Below, one piece after another: positions 45,201 through 59,000 of a stretch of 64,000 bases of DNA. The stretch's first letter is position 1, and each line of letters starts with the position of its first letter. A program made the translations under genes and the position numbers. Source of the DNA: Pachyseris speciosa (Eukaryota > Cnidaria > Anthozoa > Scleractinia > Pachyseridae); NCBI GenBank assembly GCA_016490735.1, contig JAEMWC010000167.1, positions 267,001 to 331,000 of the forward strand, written 5' to 3'. The notes below the pieces were generated by a model. The model made no database searches. It was not told the origin of the DNA and was given only the letters and a program-made list of their open reading frames with translations.

Positions 45201-46974
45201 TATTTTAATTAGGTTGAACTTTATACTTTTCTTTTAATATTACTTTTGGAATTTCCAGTCATTTTTTAGTCCAGGTATAAAAGAATTTATAATGTGGTAG
45301 GATTTCATAAAATGAACGGTAAAGAGCACTCTCAACTAAAACCAAAACCAATCAAAACAGATGCAAACAGCACCAATGAACCAATCAGAATACAATATTA
45401 CATGTAGCCGGCACCAATCGCAGGAAATTGCAAGCATGCAGGTGACGATTGGTTTTGGTTTTGCTTCTAACTGGTTGAGAGAGAGGTGCGAGTTGTGCCA
45501 ACCAAATTATTTCTACGTGAAGGAAAGCAAAACAAAATAGCAAATGTGAATATTGGGCACCCAATAGGCTAGTTTCGAATTGTGGGGAAACAAAAGAACA
45601 GAGTCGAGGTTGAGGGGAATAATTTGCATTTTCCTTTGTTTTTGATAAAAGAAAATGCAAATTATTCCCCTGAACCTCGACTCTGTTCTTTTGTTCTCCC
45701 ACAATTCGAAACTAGCCTATTGAAAACCAGTCTAATGATATGTAAACTCTGAATGATTATTATATGAAATGAATCATATATGAACTGTGGAAATGACATC
45801 AAATGAAGAATGATCCTCGGAGTTGTGAACGCAATTTCTGCAATTGCGAAAAGAAGCCTGAAATAATCTAGAGCATCTCTATGGGTATTTCCGAAGGAAT
45901 CGAAGACGCGAAGATCACCGCGGAAAAAATGAAGATCTCAAGATTGAAGCGAAGATTTGAAAATTGACCAAAATTTGCGTGATCAAGTTGAACACTCAGA
46001 TATAAAACTGCCAAAACTCGTAAGCACTACAGAACATATCTGTTATTTCTGAATTTTGGCATTTGACCACATTTCACTGCGATTTTGACAACGGTGTCAA
46101 CAGTAGTTTACAGTCGCTGCCACGGAACCACATGATGCCATTACAAGGCTGAAAACGACAAAAATAGTCCACTGATAATGTAATCATTAATGACATTAAT
46201 GACGTCAATGAGAACCCACTAACCAATGGATTCGATTTCATTCGTATCATGTGACCTCATGTTGGTCGTGTCGCTGATCTTTAACCTCGCTGTTTGCAGA
46301 ATACAATTTATTCATGGCAGATTTCGACTTAGAAGTCAAGTATTCTATATATACCATCAACTCAAAAGATACCGAAACGCCTTCTGTAAGGCCGTGGTGG
46401 CGTCGAACGACGTTATTGTAACGTACTTGTAAGGCGATAAACTCATACGAGACTGAAGAACGCAATTCATTTAATGCAGTAAAACGCTTCGTCGACTACA
46501 TGTGTTTACAGAACAGAACGCGGGAACACATCCGGGAACTTTGTACCACTTGCATGAGCCCCTCAGGAACTGGGACTAACATCGTCACAGTTATGTGAGC
46601 AGGGAAGCTTGCAAGCTCTTGAGAAACGCTTAAAAGCTAAGGTAAGCATACCCCGTCACTGACCAACAACCCGAAAAACGAAGATCTTCCTAAAAAAAAA
46701 CCGAAGATTTGCAAAAAAATCGCGAAGACAACGAAGACCGTGGGTACCCATACAGAGGCTCAATCTAGGACTCGTGAGGTCACGGCTTCAAACCCCATTG
46801 AAGTCCTGAATTATTTCAGGCTTCTTTTCGCAATTGCATATTAAAATTATGTTCACAACTGCGAGGATCATTCTTCATTTGATGTCATTTCCGCCGTTCA
46901 CATATGATTCATTTCATATATCATTCACACTCATTTCTTCATGGGAACACATGAACCCACAATTGACCTGCTCT

Positions 46975-47010
<36 letters not shown>

Positions 47011-50000
47011 ATCGCACCGGTATCGCAAAGTCACGGGTTCAAACCATGTTGAAGTCCTGAATTATTTCAGGCTTCTTTTCGCAATTGCATAAATTGCGTT
47101 CACAACTTTGAGGATCATTCTTCATTTGATGATATGTAAACTGTTCTTAACAGAGGTCCCCTATTTCGCTACCTATTCTGCCAGCAAGCATGCATTGCAG
47201 GTATGTGTAATAGGGACTGATCCTAATAGTGTTAGCATAAGAAACTAGCTATTAGTAATAATACTATCTATAGAGAACAAGCAGTATGGGCCCATATTAT
47301 TACAGCTGTGATCTGTATTGTGATTTGTATTGAAAGTTCCAAACAGCTCCAAACAGACAGATTAAAAACCTTTTTAGTGCTTGACTCACAATATTGTACC
47401 TTTGGTACGGCTCAAACATGTACATTTCAATAACTCTTAGGGTCTTTATCTGGTAATGGTATTGTGGCAGTCGTAACCAGGGCCCCATTAGGCCACTTTA
47501 GGGCAAAGGGGTCTGGGACTAGAGTTCGGGCAGTTAGAGAGACGAACTAAGTTGTGTTCTGAATCGTTGTAACTTGAGTCTTCACCGGCCTCTGAGTTTA
47601 CACTGGTGGCAGCGGTACGATGGAAGACGATAGATGTAGATTGTTATAGAAGAAAGGCGAGGATGTCAAGAAATGGATTCTGAGAGTAGAAACATACGCA
47701 GCTGTACGTGGCTGGAACAAGAACAAAATGGCGGCAATGGCCGCGATTGGTCTCCCGGATGGCAAGGTAGAATTTTTGCTTACAGTTCCAGAAGAAGATC
47801 GAAAGGACTGGCCTAAGCTAAAGAGAGCTATCCTCGACGAGTACAAGACCGACCCGGCGTCCTCAGAACAGGCTTTTCTTTCTTCCTTGCGACAACCAGG
47901 TGAATCCTTTCTGGTTTATTTCGCTGTTTTGGAGCAGTTGTATCGAGACGCGTTTGGTGTTGCGGAAGGTACACCACTCAGCGAGCCGTCACAGAAAGCG
48001 GTTATTCGTCAGTTTCTTCGGGGGATTCCTCAGCCTATTTCCTCCAAATTGCAGTTGGATTACCCTGATGAAACACACTCAAACCTCGCCAAACAAGCCC
48101 GTCGAATTGAAGAAGTTTTTGCTCGTACTCAGTCTTCCGTTGAGCGAGTAGCAACCATTGAATCTACCGAGAATGCCAACAGATTGGACGCACTTTGTAA
48201 TGAATTGAGTGAGCTAAAACACCTCCTTCAGGAGTAAGTTCATCCAGAATCTGTTGTGGACGATGTAAACGCTGTTTCTTCCAAACAACCTAACCCAGGG
48301 TCGTAACCTCGCAAGTGTTTTTCTTGTGGCTCAACCATGCATTTGCAAAATCAATGTAGCCTTACCCCCCACTCCCCCAGTGCGGAATCGAGGACGTTTT
48401 TACCGCAGTGGACATGTAGCCAGCCAGTGTTCCTCACAACATTTAAACTAAACTCCACCAGTGCAGCAAGGCCACCACTGGTGCATAACTCAACTGATAG
48501 TGCCTCATTTGCCTCACAACGCCCATGGTCTCAGAGACAATCTACCTTGCATGTGACAGGAAAAATTGAAAATGTGAAATGCACCTGGCTGTTGGATACT
48601 GGCTCAGATGTTACCTGTATTAGCTCTCGATTACCTGGCATTGAGAAGTGGCGCCTCAGCCCTCCACAGAGTGCACCTGCTACAGCAAATTGAAGCCCTT
48701 TACACTGTGTAAGTGAGATTGTCACTAACACTGAGAGGGGTCATGTCTCAAAACACAGTGTGCGTTTACTTGTAATTAACAATTTAAACGTCCCAGCCAT
48801 TTTGGGTATGGATACCCTTGAAAGTTTCGGCTCCTTTGGAATTGATTGGGCACATCGGACACTTACTCTTGGCGATGCCAAGTTGATTGTGGAGAAACGT
48901 TCAAATGGATCTGTGCTATCGCCAGTAGTTGTCTCCCTCATCTCAGACCAAGTCATTCCTCCCCGTTTACAGTGCTTCGTCCATGCCGCAGCTACGGACT
49001 ATGGACCATGTGACCAAGATGTTTTATTTTCCCCATTCATGGATAAAATGGCTCGTTTAAATCTTCTTTTGGATGCAAGTGAGGTTGCTGCAGACCCCCA
49101 AAACCGAATACCAGTCACAGTCATGAACAACAGTAATCTGCCAATTAAAATGTTCGCGGGCACAAGAATTGGAGAACTCTTCCCAGTCAAAGTTGATGAT
49201 CAGGGTGCCGATATCAACACTGTTTCAGACAACCCCCCACCTCCTCCTGTGCCACCTAGAAAGGTCCAGTAGCAGTTAACTTGGATCATTGTGAAGTGTC
49301 ACCTTCTGAGAAAAAGGAACTAGCAGCTCTCCTTGATGATTACCGTGATGTGTTCGCTAACAATGACACAGAAGTCGGCCGCACTAACAAAGCCCACTTC
49401 CACATTCATACCAAGACTGTGGTGCCTGTCGCAACAAGCTCCGTCCAACGCCCCTCTCTCTCTGCGCAAAGGTTGATCGACAGATCCAGAACATGGAGGA
49501 GCGAGGTATCTTTGAGCCCTCCACGTCACCGTATTCTGCTCCCATTTTACCCGTTCCGAAAGCTGATGGTTGATACCGTTTTTGTGCAGATTTTCGCGGC
49601 TTGAATGATGCAACCATTACGGAGATATTTCCCTTGCCGTCTGTTGGCGAATGCCTTGACTTGCTGCATGGTTCCAATCTCTTCACAACCTTAGACCTCT
49701 ACAGTGTTTACTGGCAGATTCCAATAGCCAAGAAGCATCGCCACAAGACAGCATTCTCAACTGAATCTAGTCATTGGCAGTTTTGCGTTATACCTTTTGG
49801 GGTCAAAAATGCCCCAGCTGTCTTTGCACGCCTCATGGCAGATATTATGAATGGATTACAGTGGAATGGTATTGCTGTCTACTTGGATGATATCATCATC
49901 GGAGGGAGGAACTTTCGCGAACATTACGACCTTTTGAAGGAGGTCCTTGAGCGTCTGCGGGCAGCAGGATTGACTATCAAGTCCAGCAAAGTGTCATTAT

Positions 50001-53000
50001 GTCCAAAGAAGCTCATTTTCCTGGGTCACCAAATCTCAGCAAAGGGCATCGAGCCCGACCCAGCGAAATTAAGTGAAATCCGTAATTGGCCACGTCCTCA
50101 AAACAATAAGGAGCTGCGGGCATTCCTTGGACTGTGTAATTACTATGGTGATCTCATCCCTAATCTTCAACAATGTGCTCATGTCCTAAACCAGTTAACA
50201 GGGAAATCTAAATTCGTCTGGTCTTTAGGGAGGGATGCCGCCTTCAATGGCTTGAAATTTGCATTAACGTCCAGTGAAGTCCTCCTTCAGTTCCGTGATA
50301 TTTCTAAACCTTTTGAACTGAGCACTGATGCTTCTGATACGGGAATAGGCTGTGTTCTGTCCCAGAGAGATGACTCTGGTAGAGATCAACCAGTTTTGTT
50401 CGCATCCAAGGCGCTAGCCGACAACGAGTTAAACTGGCACACGCGTGATAAAATAACGGTTTCCGCGTTGAGTGGGTTTCTTGCCAAAGGGGCCTTTGAT
50501 ATCCATAGCAATCTCCTGCCATGGTTCTTGTGGTTGTGATGACAGCGTGAACTGTGTACAAGGGCGGGAAGGGACGGGTCGGTTGTGCGCACATGGAACA
50601 CAAGACTGGCAATACATCCGAACATCGGCGACCATGTTCAGCCAGAAATATTCCCGACGGATCAGGCTGGTGGTTTTCTCAGCAGCCATGTGGCCTGCAT
50701 GGTCATGTTTCAAGCGTAAGACGAAGGGAATGAGGGCATCAGGGACCACCAGCTGGTCGACGTGGTGTTTGTTAGTTTTGTAATAAATATACAACAGACC
50801 ATCGTCTTCCCAGAAAAAGAAATTGCCTTTTGGTAGACCAACGGCAAAGTGCAGGATTTGTGTCTGGGAACTGATTGCCACCACGTTGCACTACATTAAT
50901 TACAATCCCTAACACGGGGTCTGACTGCTGGTACTCTTGAAATTTAGCAACACTGAACAGGCCATCGCGCGATAACGTGTTGACAGAAGGCTTACGCGAG
51001 AGAGCATCGGCATGGAGGTTCGTAACACCAGGTCGGTGATTGATCACAAAGTCAAATTCCTCAGATTCTTCTAGCCAACAGGCATAGCAGCCTTGGAGAT
51101 CGCGAGTGGTCCTTAACAACTGAAGACCTTTATGATCTGTGTGCCAGGTGAAGCGACGCCCTAACAGGGACGGACGAAATTTGCGTAACCCGAAGATGAA
51201 GGCATATGCTTCGTTTTAGTGGTCATAGATCTGCTTACCCGCGCGGCGGAAATGATCCCTATTCCCGATAAGTCAGCCAAAACCGTTGCTCGTGCTGTTG
51301 TGCATCATGTTTTCTGTCGGCGGGGAATCCCCGAGTCCATCTTAACCGACCATGGCTGCGAATGTGGCAACCAGGCCCTAAGCACGATTGCTCATGAACT
51401 TGGCATCGACAAAAAACGCATATCTGCTCTCCACCCTCAAGCCAATGGCAATGTTGAGAGACTAAACCGTACTATTGGGGAAATCAACTGACGAGTGCGG
51501 AGATATTTGGGATTTGGAGATCCCTTTTGTGCAATTTAATTACATGAATCACGATCACAGCGCTACTGGGTACTCGCCATTTTACCTGTCTTATAGGTAT
51601 GCGCCACGTAGCCCACGATTGGTTCTTGCTCCTGGCCCTACAAAGTCCCCATCCACCATTCAACAATGGGCGTCAACCCTCGCTTCCCGTCTAAAGGAGG
51701 CCCACTCACGTGCAGCCGATCGGGACCTTCAAACCCTCCTCGGCCAGGTTTGCCCTCAAAGTTACAAAGCCGTTGGCAAGGTCCGTTGTGAAATGTCTTG
51801 CAGGTAATACCTACCGCATCAAGCAGGCCAGTAATTTCCGTAAACGCTTTTTACGACATCGTGATCAGCTTCGTCCCCTTCGCACTCACCAGTTCCAGTT
51901 ACAGTACCTCCTGTACCCCGTCGCTGGAAAACGGTTCTGTCTCCGAAGTCTCCTGCTCAGATGTGCAACCAGCAAGGACTCCTGTACTTCCCTCTTCGGA
52001 TATTGTCTCACCCAGGCCTGCGTCAAGCATAGAGATCCCGTCCATACAGGCTAAGAACTGTGGAGGGGGGACTGACCGATTAGATCGTGAAAGCTTACAT
52101 GATTCTGAACCTGAACCTGGCTCTGCGCCTTTCTCGTCATTGCAGAGAGCTAGGGGGGAGGACTGTGACAGTCGTAACCAGGGCCCCATTAGGCCACTTT
52201 AGGAGAAAGGGGTCTGGGACTGGAGTTCGGGCAGTTAGGAGAGACGAGCTAATTATAAGTTGTGTTCCAAATCGCTGTAATAAATACCTTGAGTCTTCAC
52301 TGGCTTCTGAGTTTACAGTATCAACTATGGCTTAATGTAATTTTATTAGTATAATGGTGAATTTCAATCCATGCGATGATTGTTAATGATTGATTTGATG
52401 TTTTCAAACTGAAATATGTTCAGACTCAATGCTGTAATCCCTCATGCAGCATGATGCAGCCATCTGCTATTCGGTGTTTGTTGTCAGAATGCAGCACTAC
52501 CAGTCTGATCGCGAAGGCAACAACGGAATACTTGGTAGAGGCGACAAATCAAGAGAACCACAGAGGAAACGGCAGATAGTTCCACCAACTCTGATGATGA
52601 GTTCCGGAACCCTCAAAGTGAAGATAGAAGATGTTGATGTAGACGACCCTGATAGCGTCAATGTAATTTTTCAAAGCGCTGAAAAACAGCACCAGCCAAG
52701 AACTGACCTTAGTACCCAGCCGAACAAAGTTGAACACCCTACAGAGTGAATTATCAGTGAAAGGTGAGGCTGCAGTCACCATCGGAAACAAACCCTGTGG
52801 CGCAGTTGCAAGATTAGTTATCGTTAAAGGGAGAATCAACTACCCATCACTCATCGGCAAGGAAATCCTTTGAAGCTAGGAATGCTACAGATGAGAGAAG
52901 ATAGAACAAGTCAAATGACCTCAGAATAAAAAAGAAGTGCCACACATCAGTGCCATAAAGTAAAAGAAAGGCCTCCGTCACCAAACCGAGGAAATCACTG

Positions 53001-56000
53001 TCCAGTTCAGTCATCTTTTCAAAGGAATCGGGAAGATCAGAGACAACAAGAATTATGATAAAGATTTTTATGTCAAGTTCAGCACGAGACTGGATGCCGC
53101 ACCAGTGGTTCAGAAGCCAAGACAAGTTGCTTATTCCTTACAAAAGCTGCTGAAGAAATGGGTGGAGCAGTGTTTAGAAGAGGAGATCTTTGAAGAGGTA
53201 CCGAAGGAGAACCAGTAACATGGTATTCCCCTCTTGTCATCCAGCCAAGACCAAGGTTCAGTGAATATTGTCACATACAAATTAGACGTTACACACAGTT
53301 CAACTGGAACAAACGTCTTTAATTCAACAGAGTATTCGACAGTAAATCTCCATGCTCGATCACCACGAGGTCTGTAAAACTATAAACTAAACTCACATGT
53401 CATCTCCCTCCTTTGAGCTATTAAACAGACCTAAGGATAACACAACTTGCATGCAAAACTAAACTTGCAAGAAACAGAGGAACCTGCTTAGAGTATACCG
53501 AGTCTCGATAAGTCAATGTCTCTATTAATGTTCTCAAATCACGAATCAAACAAAGCCTTTGAATTGGGTAGGGTTTCTCACGACACGACCACTCGATGTC
53601 CTAAGTTCTGGTTGAGGTAAACTGGACTGTGCACATGCAGAGGAGGGTACAGCTGACGTTGCTCTGCAAGGTTCGAAATGTGAAGATTCTGAGCCTGGAT
53701 CTTCTGCTTGTGACTATGTCTCTAGATCCAACTGTTGCTCCGCGTCAGGTATCTCCACTTTATGGACACCACTTCATTAAGCATGAACTGATACCCAACC
53801 TGATTAAGTGAAAGCTCTGGAAGAAGAAAGCCCACCTGAGTCAATGAAGCTGGTAGGAGTTTCTTTGGTATGACGGGTTATCTGTCAAGATTCATCCCAG
53901 TGTACTTATCACTGATTGCACCATCCAGAGCGCTAACACAAAAAGATACCAAGTTCAAGTGGGGGCATGGAATAGAATGAAGCACTCGATAGGCTCAAAA
54001 GAACCATCACAAAGGAGAGCGCCATCGCCTTCTTCAACCCATCAAGACTAATTGTTGTCAGAGCAGAGGCCAGCTGTCATGTGGGGGCTGTCCGCTGGAT
54101 TGTTTCAGAAAACAAACAGGGGCCTTTGCCCACTCCATTTTATCAGCCACACCATGAGTGATACAGAAAAGAGATATAGCCAAACAGAGGGTGCACTAGC
54201 AGTTCACTGGGGCCAAGAACAGATTCAGCATTTACCTCTTGGGGGCCCAATGGTTCAAGATCATCATGGGGCATAAACCCCTCAATGCCCTCTTCAACAA
54301 AGCAGACAAGAAGCTCTCTCTCCGAATCGGGAAATGGGTTATGAGAATGCAAGATGTAGATTTCGAGCTCATCTATGAACCAAGCAAATATGAGATGTAT
54401 CCCCTTTACTTTCTATCCAGACACCCACTGCCAGAGACCGACGAGGATGCTGTGGAGAGAGTAGTAAAGTTTTTACGGATAGCATCAACGAAGAAACCCT
54501 GAGAGGTGGGCCATGCCAGAAACTATCCAAGCGGATATTAAGAAAGATCCTTACATAGCACATGTCCACGGGATGCGACATGAGCTGTATGCAGTGTATG
54601 GCGTAATCTTCAGAATGAATCAATCATCATTCCCTCAATCCTCCAGAGGAAAGTGGTCAAAGTAGCACACCACCTGGGGCACCTAGGAATGACCAAACCC
54701 ACGCAGATGCTGCGAGAGAAGTACTGCCGGGTTCCCGACAATGAACACCACGGTAGAGAAAGGAGAAAGTCATAGCCCAATGCTATGAATGTCAGGGGAC
54801 CACGAAACAGTACTCTCAAGAACCTGTCAAAGTTGCAGACATACCAAAGAAGCCACTGGAGACTTCGGGGGAACCTACCCTGATCGCCACTACAATCTGG
54901 TAGCCATAGATAAGAGGACCAAATATCCTGAAGTTGCAAAGACCCATTCAAAAGTATTCCGGCGGAATTCCTCCACTCATGGTACACCAAGGCGGTTAAG
55001 TGACAATGGACTACCATTTAATTCAAGAGAATTTTTAGAATTCGCAAAGACAGAGGGATTCCACCACCACCGTGTCACACCAGAACACGCTTGTGGTAAC
55101 GGCGAATCTGAGAGCTTTATAAAGGATACCTCACAAATTAATGTGATCAAGTAAGCTGAAGCCACTCAAGGGGCACTAAGGCCACAAGGTAGCGGGCATT
55201 ACCCCTTAAATCCACCAAAGGAAAGATTGAGCCCAAGCATTAGCAGCCATGGACAGCTGTTTCGGCCTTGTTAGGCCTCATCAGCATGGCATAGCTAATG
55301 CTCAGGCTCAAGTACCCACATATCAATAAAACAAGCAATGAAAACGTAAAGCTTGTGGGATGTGGCTAGAGTGACAAGGAGAGAGTTATAAAGTTGCTCA
55401 ACAAGAATGAACAGATTTCAAGGTACAGACAACACTGATATTCAGAAACTGTTGATAGGCGACTGCTCAACGCCACACCCCGCAACCGGCGTAGCCCATA
55501 TGAAGCTCTAATGAACCTAAATTCCCTATCAAAAAAGAGTGAGCGACCATGGCAGCGACCGCAAGGCAGCCATCAACAGAGGGAATGAAGAATATGTAGA
55601 GAAAATTAGACAGTATTCCGAGAACAAGAACACCAAGGAGCAAGTTTTCACCATCGGTGATCACCTCTGAGACAGAAGAAGACCAACGAGTGGTCCGGGC
55701 AAGTGGTCAACAGCTTACGAACCGGAATTCTACATCATAATCGTATAGATGGTTCAAGCATATTAGCCAAGAGAGACGACATGTTTATCGCGATACGAGT
55801 CAATTCAAGCTCTCCAACACATTGCTAAAGACTGGGTTGGACCAAGGGGAAGATACCGATTGTGAAGAGTGGAGACACTCAACTCTTCGAAATGCGGAAC
55901 TTTAACCCAACCCAGAGGCTATACCTCATCGAGACCAGGCAGACAAAACTACTGTTGGTACAGAGCAAACAGCTGGAAGCACCCTAGAAGTAAGTAGATC

Positions 56001-59000
56001 AGCAGGGCCTGTTTTGAGAGAACAGCAGGCAGTGCCGACCACAATGAGACAGCGACCACACTTGCGGGATAATGTTTGTCTGAAACAGATACGGACACTA
56101 GATTTCATTGACACTTCACATTTGTTTTGTTCATGTTCAAGTTAAGGACGTTTGCACGTTCTAGGTGTTGAGGCAGTAGACGTCTCTGAAACGGGGAGAG
56201 ATGTGGTATCCAGTTCACTCCAATAGTTCTCTGATGATGCGCAGTGTTTTGTGTGATTTGCATAGAGCACATGTACTGACTTCGGTTCCGACATGATTTC
56301 GAAACATTAAAGCACAGTTTATTGACTGAATACTGGTCGTTTCAGACATTATTAGGTATTAGCCTTCTCCAAGTCTTCAGCCTCATGAGCATCTTCTGAA
56401 ACTGCTGAGACTGTAACATGTTCAACTTAGTGGCGTTAGTTATGATCTCACTCTCCTCACCAGGGCTACTTTGACTCTGCTCGGGTGGAGTTGGCAGAGC
56501 ACAACATTGATGTCCAGATCATCTGTCCAGGTCCTGTGAAATCACAAATAACTGATTACTCTTATACGGAGGACAAAAAGCTGGTAAGGAAAAGAACTTT
56601 TGTGTTTCAATAGAGGGTTTTCACGTGGCGTCATAAAAAACTAAAATTCAAAAGTAAACAACCTTTTGCATTTTTATCTTCATCACGTAAAAGACATTTT
56701 AGAAATGTATCTGCTTGCATGTTTTCAGCTCGGTAGCTTGCTTTGTTTTGAAAATAGAGCAGTTTGAATTTTAGAGTTTTTCACAGTGCGTGACATAAAG
56801 ATGTCTGCTTACAAACTCACAAGCATGAAAATACCGATTCACCATGTGAGATTGGGCCGAGCATGGTACGGTGAGGAGCTAAGAAGTTGAGCTCCCAAGC
56901 AAAAGTTCTCATTTTTCGAATTATGCATGGAATTCTTTTCGTTTGTGAAAAGAAAATCAAAGCTAAGTAGCAGTAGTAGCGATCGGTCCTCCAAAGAAAC
57001 AAATTCACCGGAATCCAAGCGTTTAAAGGAGGGAGAAGACGAGTTACACTGCCACGAAGCATTCGCCGTCGAGTGTAGTGCAGCCTCAAGCGAAGGAAAA
57101 AACGACGTAGTTCTTTCAGTTTTAAATATGGCCGAAGACTTCGCGTCAAAAGTGGACCTGATTCTTAGTAAACTTGTCAAATTAGACCAAATTGCAACTG
57201 AAATCCAATCCCTTCGAGAGTCCGTCGAGCGAATCAACCTAACCGTCAAATCCCTTCAGCAAGATTGTGTTCGTGTCGAGCAAGACCTGAGGAAAGTATC
57301 TACTGCTACAAACAATCTAGAGCAGAGTGTAGAAAGCTTAAACAAAGATGTCCAAGAAGATAAGGCAAAAATGGAAGAGATAATAACAAAGAACGAGGAG
57401 GAGCTGAAGATACTCCGTTTACAACTTCTGGATTACGAAGTGTATCAGCGCCGAGAAAACTTACGTTTCTATGGCATCCGTGAGGATAGAGAGGAGGATA
57501 CCAAAGAAGTCTTGTATAACTTTTTGGAGAATGATCTAGGAATCCCCAGTGCTCGTAAAATCGAAATCCAACGTGTCCATAGGACCGGCAGAAGACCAAA
57601 CAACGGTAAACCCAGAGGTATCATCGCACGTTTTCTCCGCTACTCAGATCGGGAGGATATTTTCGCCCGCCGTTCCGCTCTTAGCAGAGAGAGTGACTTT
57701 GGCATTGGCCCAGATCTCCCGAAACAAGTTGTTGACATGAGGAAAAAACTCATCCCTAAAATGATCGAGGCGAGGAAGAGAGGCAAGAGGGCAGCTTTCA
57801 GTAGGTCACAGCCTTATATTTTATTTGTTGACGGTGAGAAATTTTCTTGAAGCTGTACATATCACGGACAAGCATAATTTAAAAAAACCCTGTGGCATCC
57901 AGGTAAAGTGACAATGCTCATTTTAAGAAGAAAAGGTTCCTTTGATTTCCTAAATATTGCGTTGTTGGATAAAAACAGTTTATTAGTTGTTGTTATGAAT
58001 TTAAAAGAAACATTGGGGGCTCTTCAGGTGGACTATGCAAATAAGGAGTACTCTTGAGACGACCCAATACGACGTAGCGCTAATCAGTCTTTTATCACTG
58101 GCTGCGTTTAAATCTTTTGTTTCTATGTTTGATGTGATGAGTGTTTTAATGTTAGTAATTTTGCTTATTGTTTCGGGATGTACAAATACCCATGGGAGTA
58201 CCAGCTGCTGCTCTATTGGTTTCTGTTTTCACCTTTACAAATATCAATGGATAGTAATAGCCTAAAGTTTAAAATAATCTCGCTGAACGTTCGAGGTATA
58301 CGAAATTTCGAAAAGCGGAAATCAATTTTCAATTGGTTAATGAAGCAAAATTCCGACATCTTTTTTTTGCAAGAAACATACAGCACTGAGGATATTGAAA
58401 ATCAATGGAAAAAACAATGGCCTGGAGACATACACTTCGCTCATGGCTCTACCCATAGTCGTGGGGTTGCTATCCTTATACGCAAATCCTTTGACTTTAA
58501 ATTGCAATCAATTCAAGCCGATAAGGAGGGGAGATTTTTATTTATAGAAGCAACAATTCAAGATGAGCCCTTCTTTTTGGTAAATATCTATGCCCCCAAT
58601 AGTGTCACTAGCCAGTCTTTGTTCTTCCAATCATTGGCCGAACTTCTTTGTGACAAGCAATACCAAGGGACTGATCACAAAATTATATTAGGCGGGGACT
58701 TGAATATCACTTTTGACCCTGATCTAGACTGTTCGGGTGGAAAACCAGTGCTAAAAGGATCGGTGAAGTTTGTAGATGACATTTTGTTAAATAATGATTT
58801 AGTAGACATCTGGAGAATCCGCAATCCCGATACCAAAAAGTTTACTTGGAGGCAAAAAAGCCCAATAATTCAAAGGCGATTAGACTACTGGCTAATAAGC
58901 GATTTGCTACAGGACGATGTAGCTAATGTAGACATTGTGACAGCAATCAAAACGGACCATTCCGCAATAACCCTTGAAATTAACAGCTTAAAAGATCAAC

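Larger units (their letters stand above)
47463..52317 (+). mobile_element. Gypsy-type LTR retrotransposon with internal inversion
   Basis: The 140-bp 5' LTR (47463-47602) and 154-bp 3' LTR (52164-52317) both start TGTG and end TTTACA. GTAT is duplicated outside (47459-47462 and 52318-52321). A purine-rich tract (AGAGAGCTAGGGGGGAGG) precedes the 3' LTR. The order gag, protease, RT, RNase H, integrase is the Gypsy/Ty3 order. It is inactive, with several frameshifts and stops and a segment near 50454-51212 reading on the minus strand. The LTRs differ by roughly ten substitutions plus indels, so it is not recent. It lies in intron 4 of DHRS7 copy B, same strand; copy A has the empty site near 24320-24330. 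Confidence 0.9.
52490..56350 (+). mobile_element. Second, heavily degraded Gypsy-type element
   Basis: Only about 170 bases after the first element. Fragments in Gypsy order: protease C-terminus ([18 protein letters not shown], about 52817-52870), RT N-terminus ([17 protein letters not shown], about 53058), RT thumb and RNase H ([15 protein letters not shown], about 53859), integrase HHCC and core. Boundaries are inferred from loss of alignment with intron 4 of copy A; no LTR pair was identified. Many stops and frameshifts. Confidence 0.75.
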
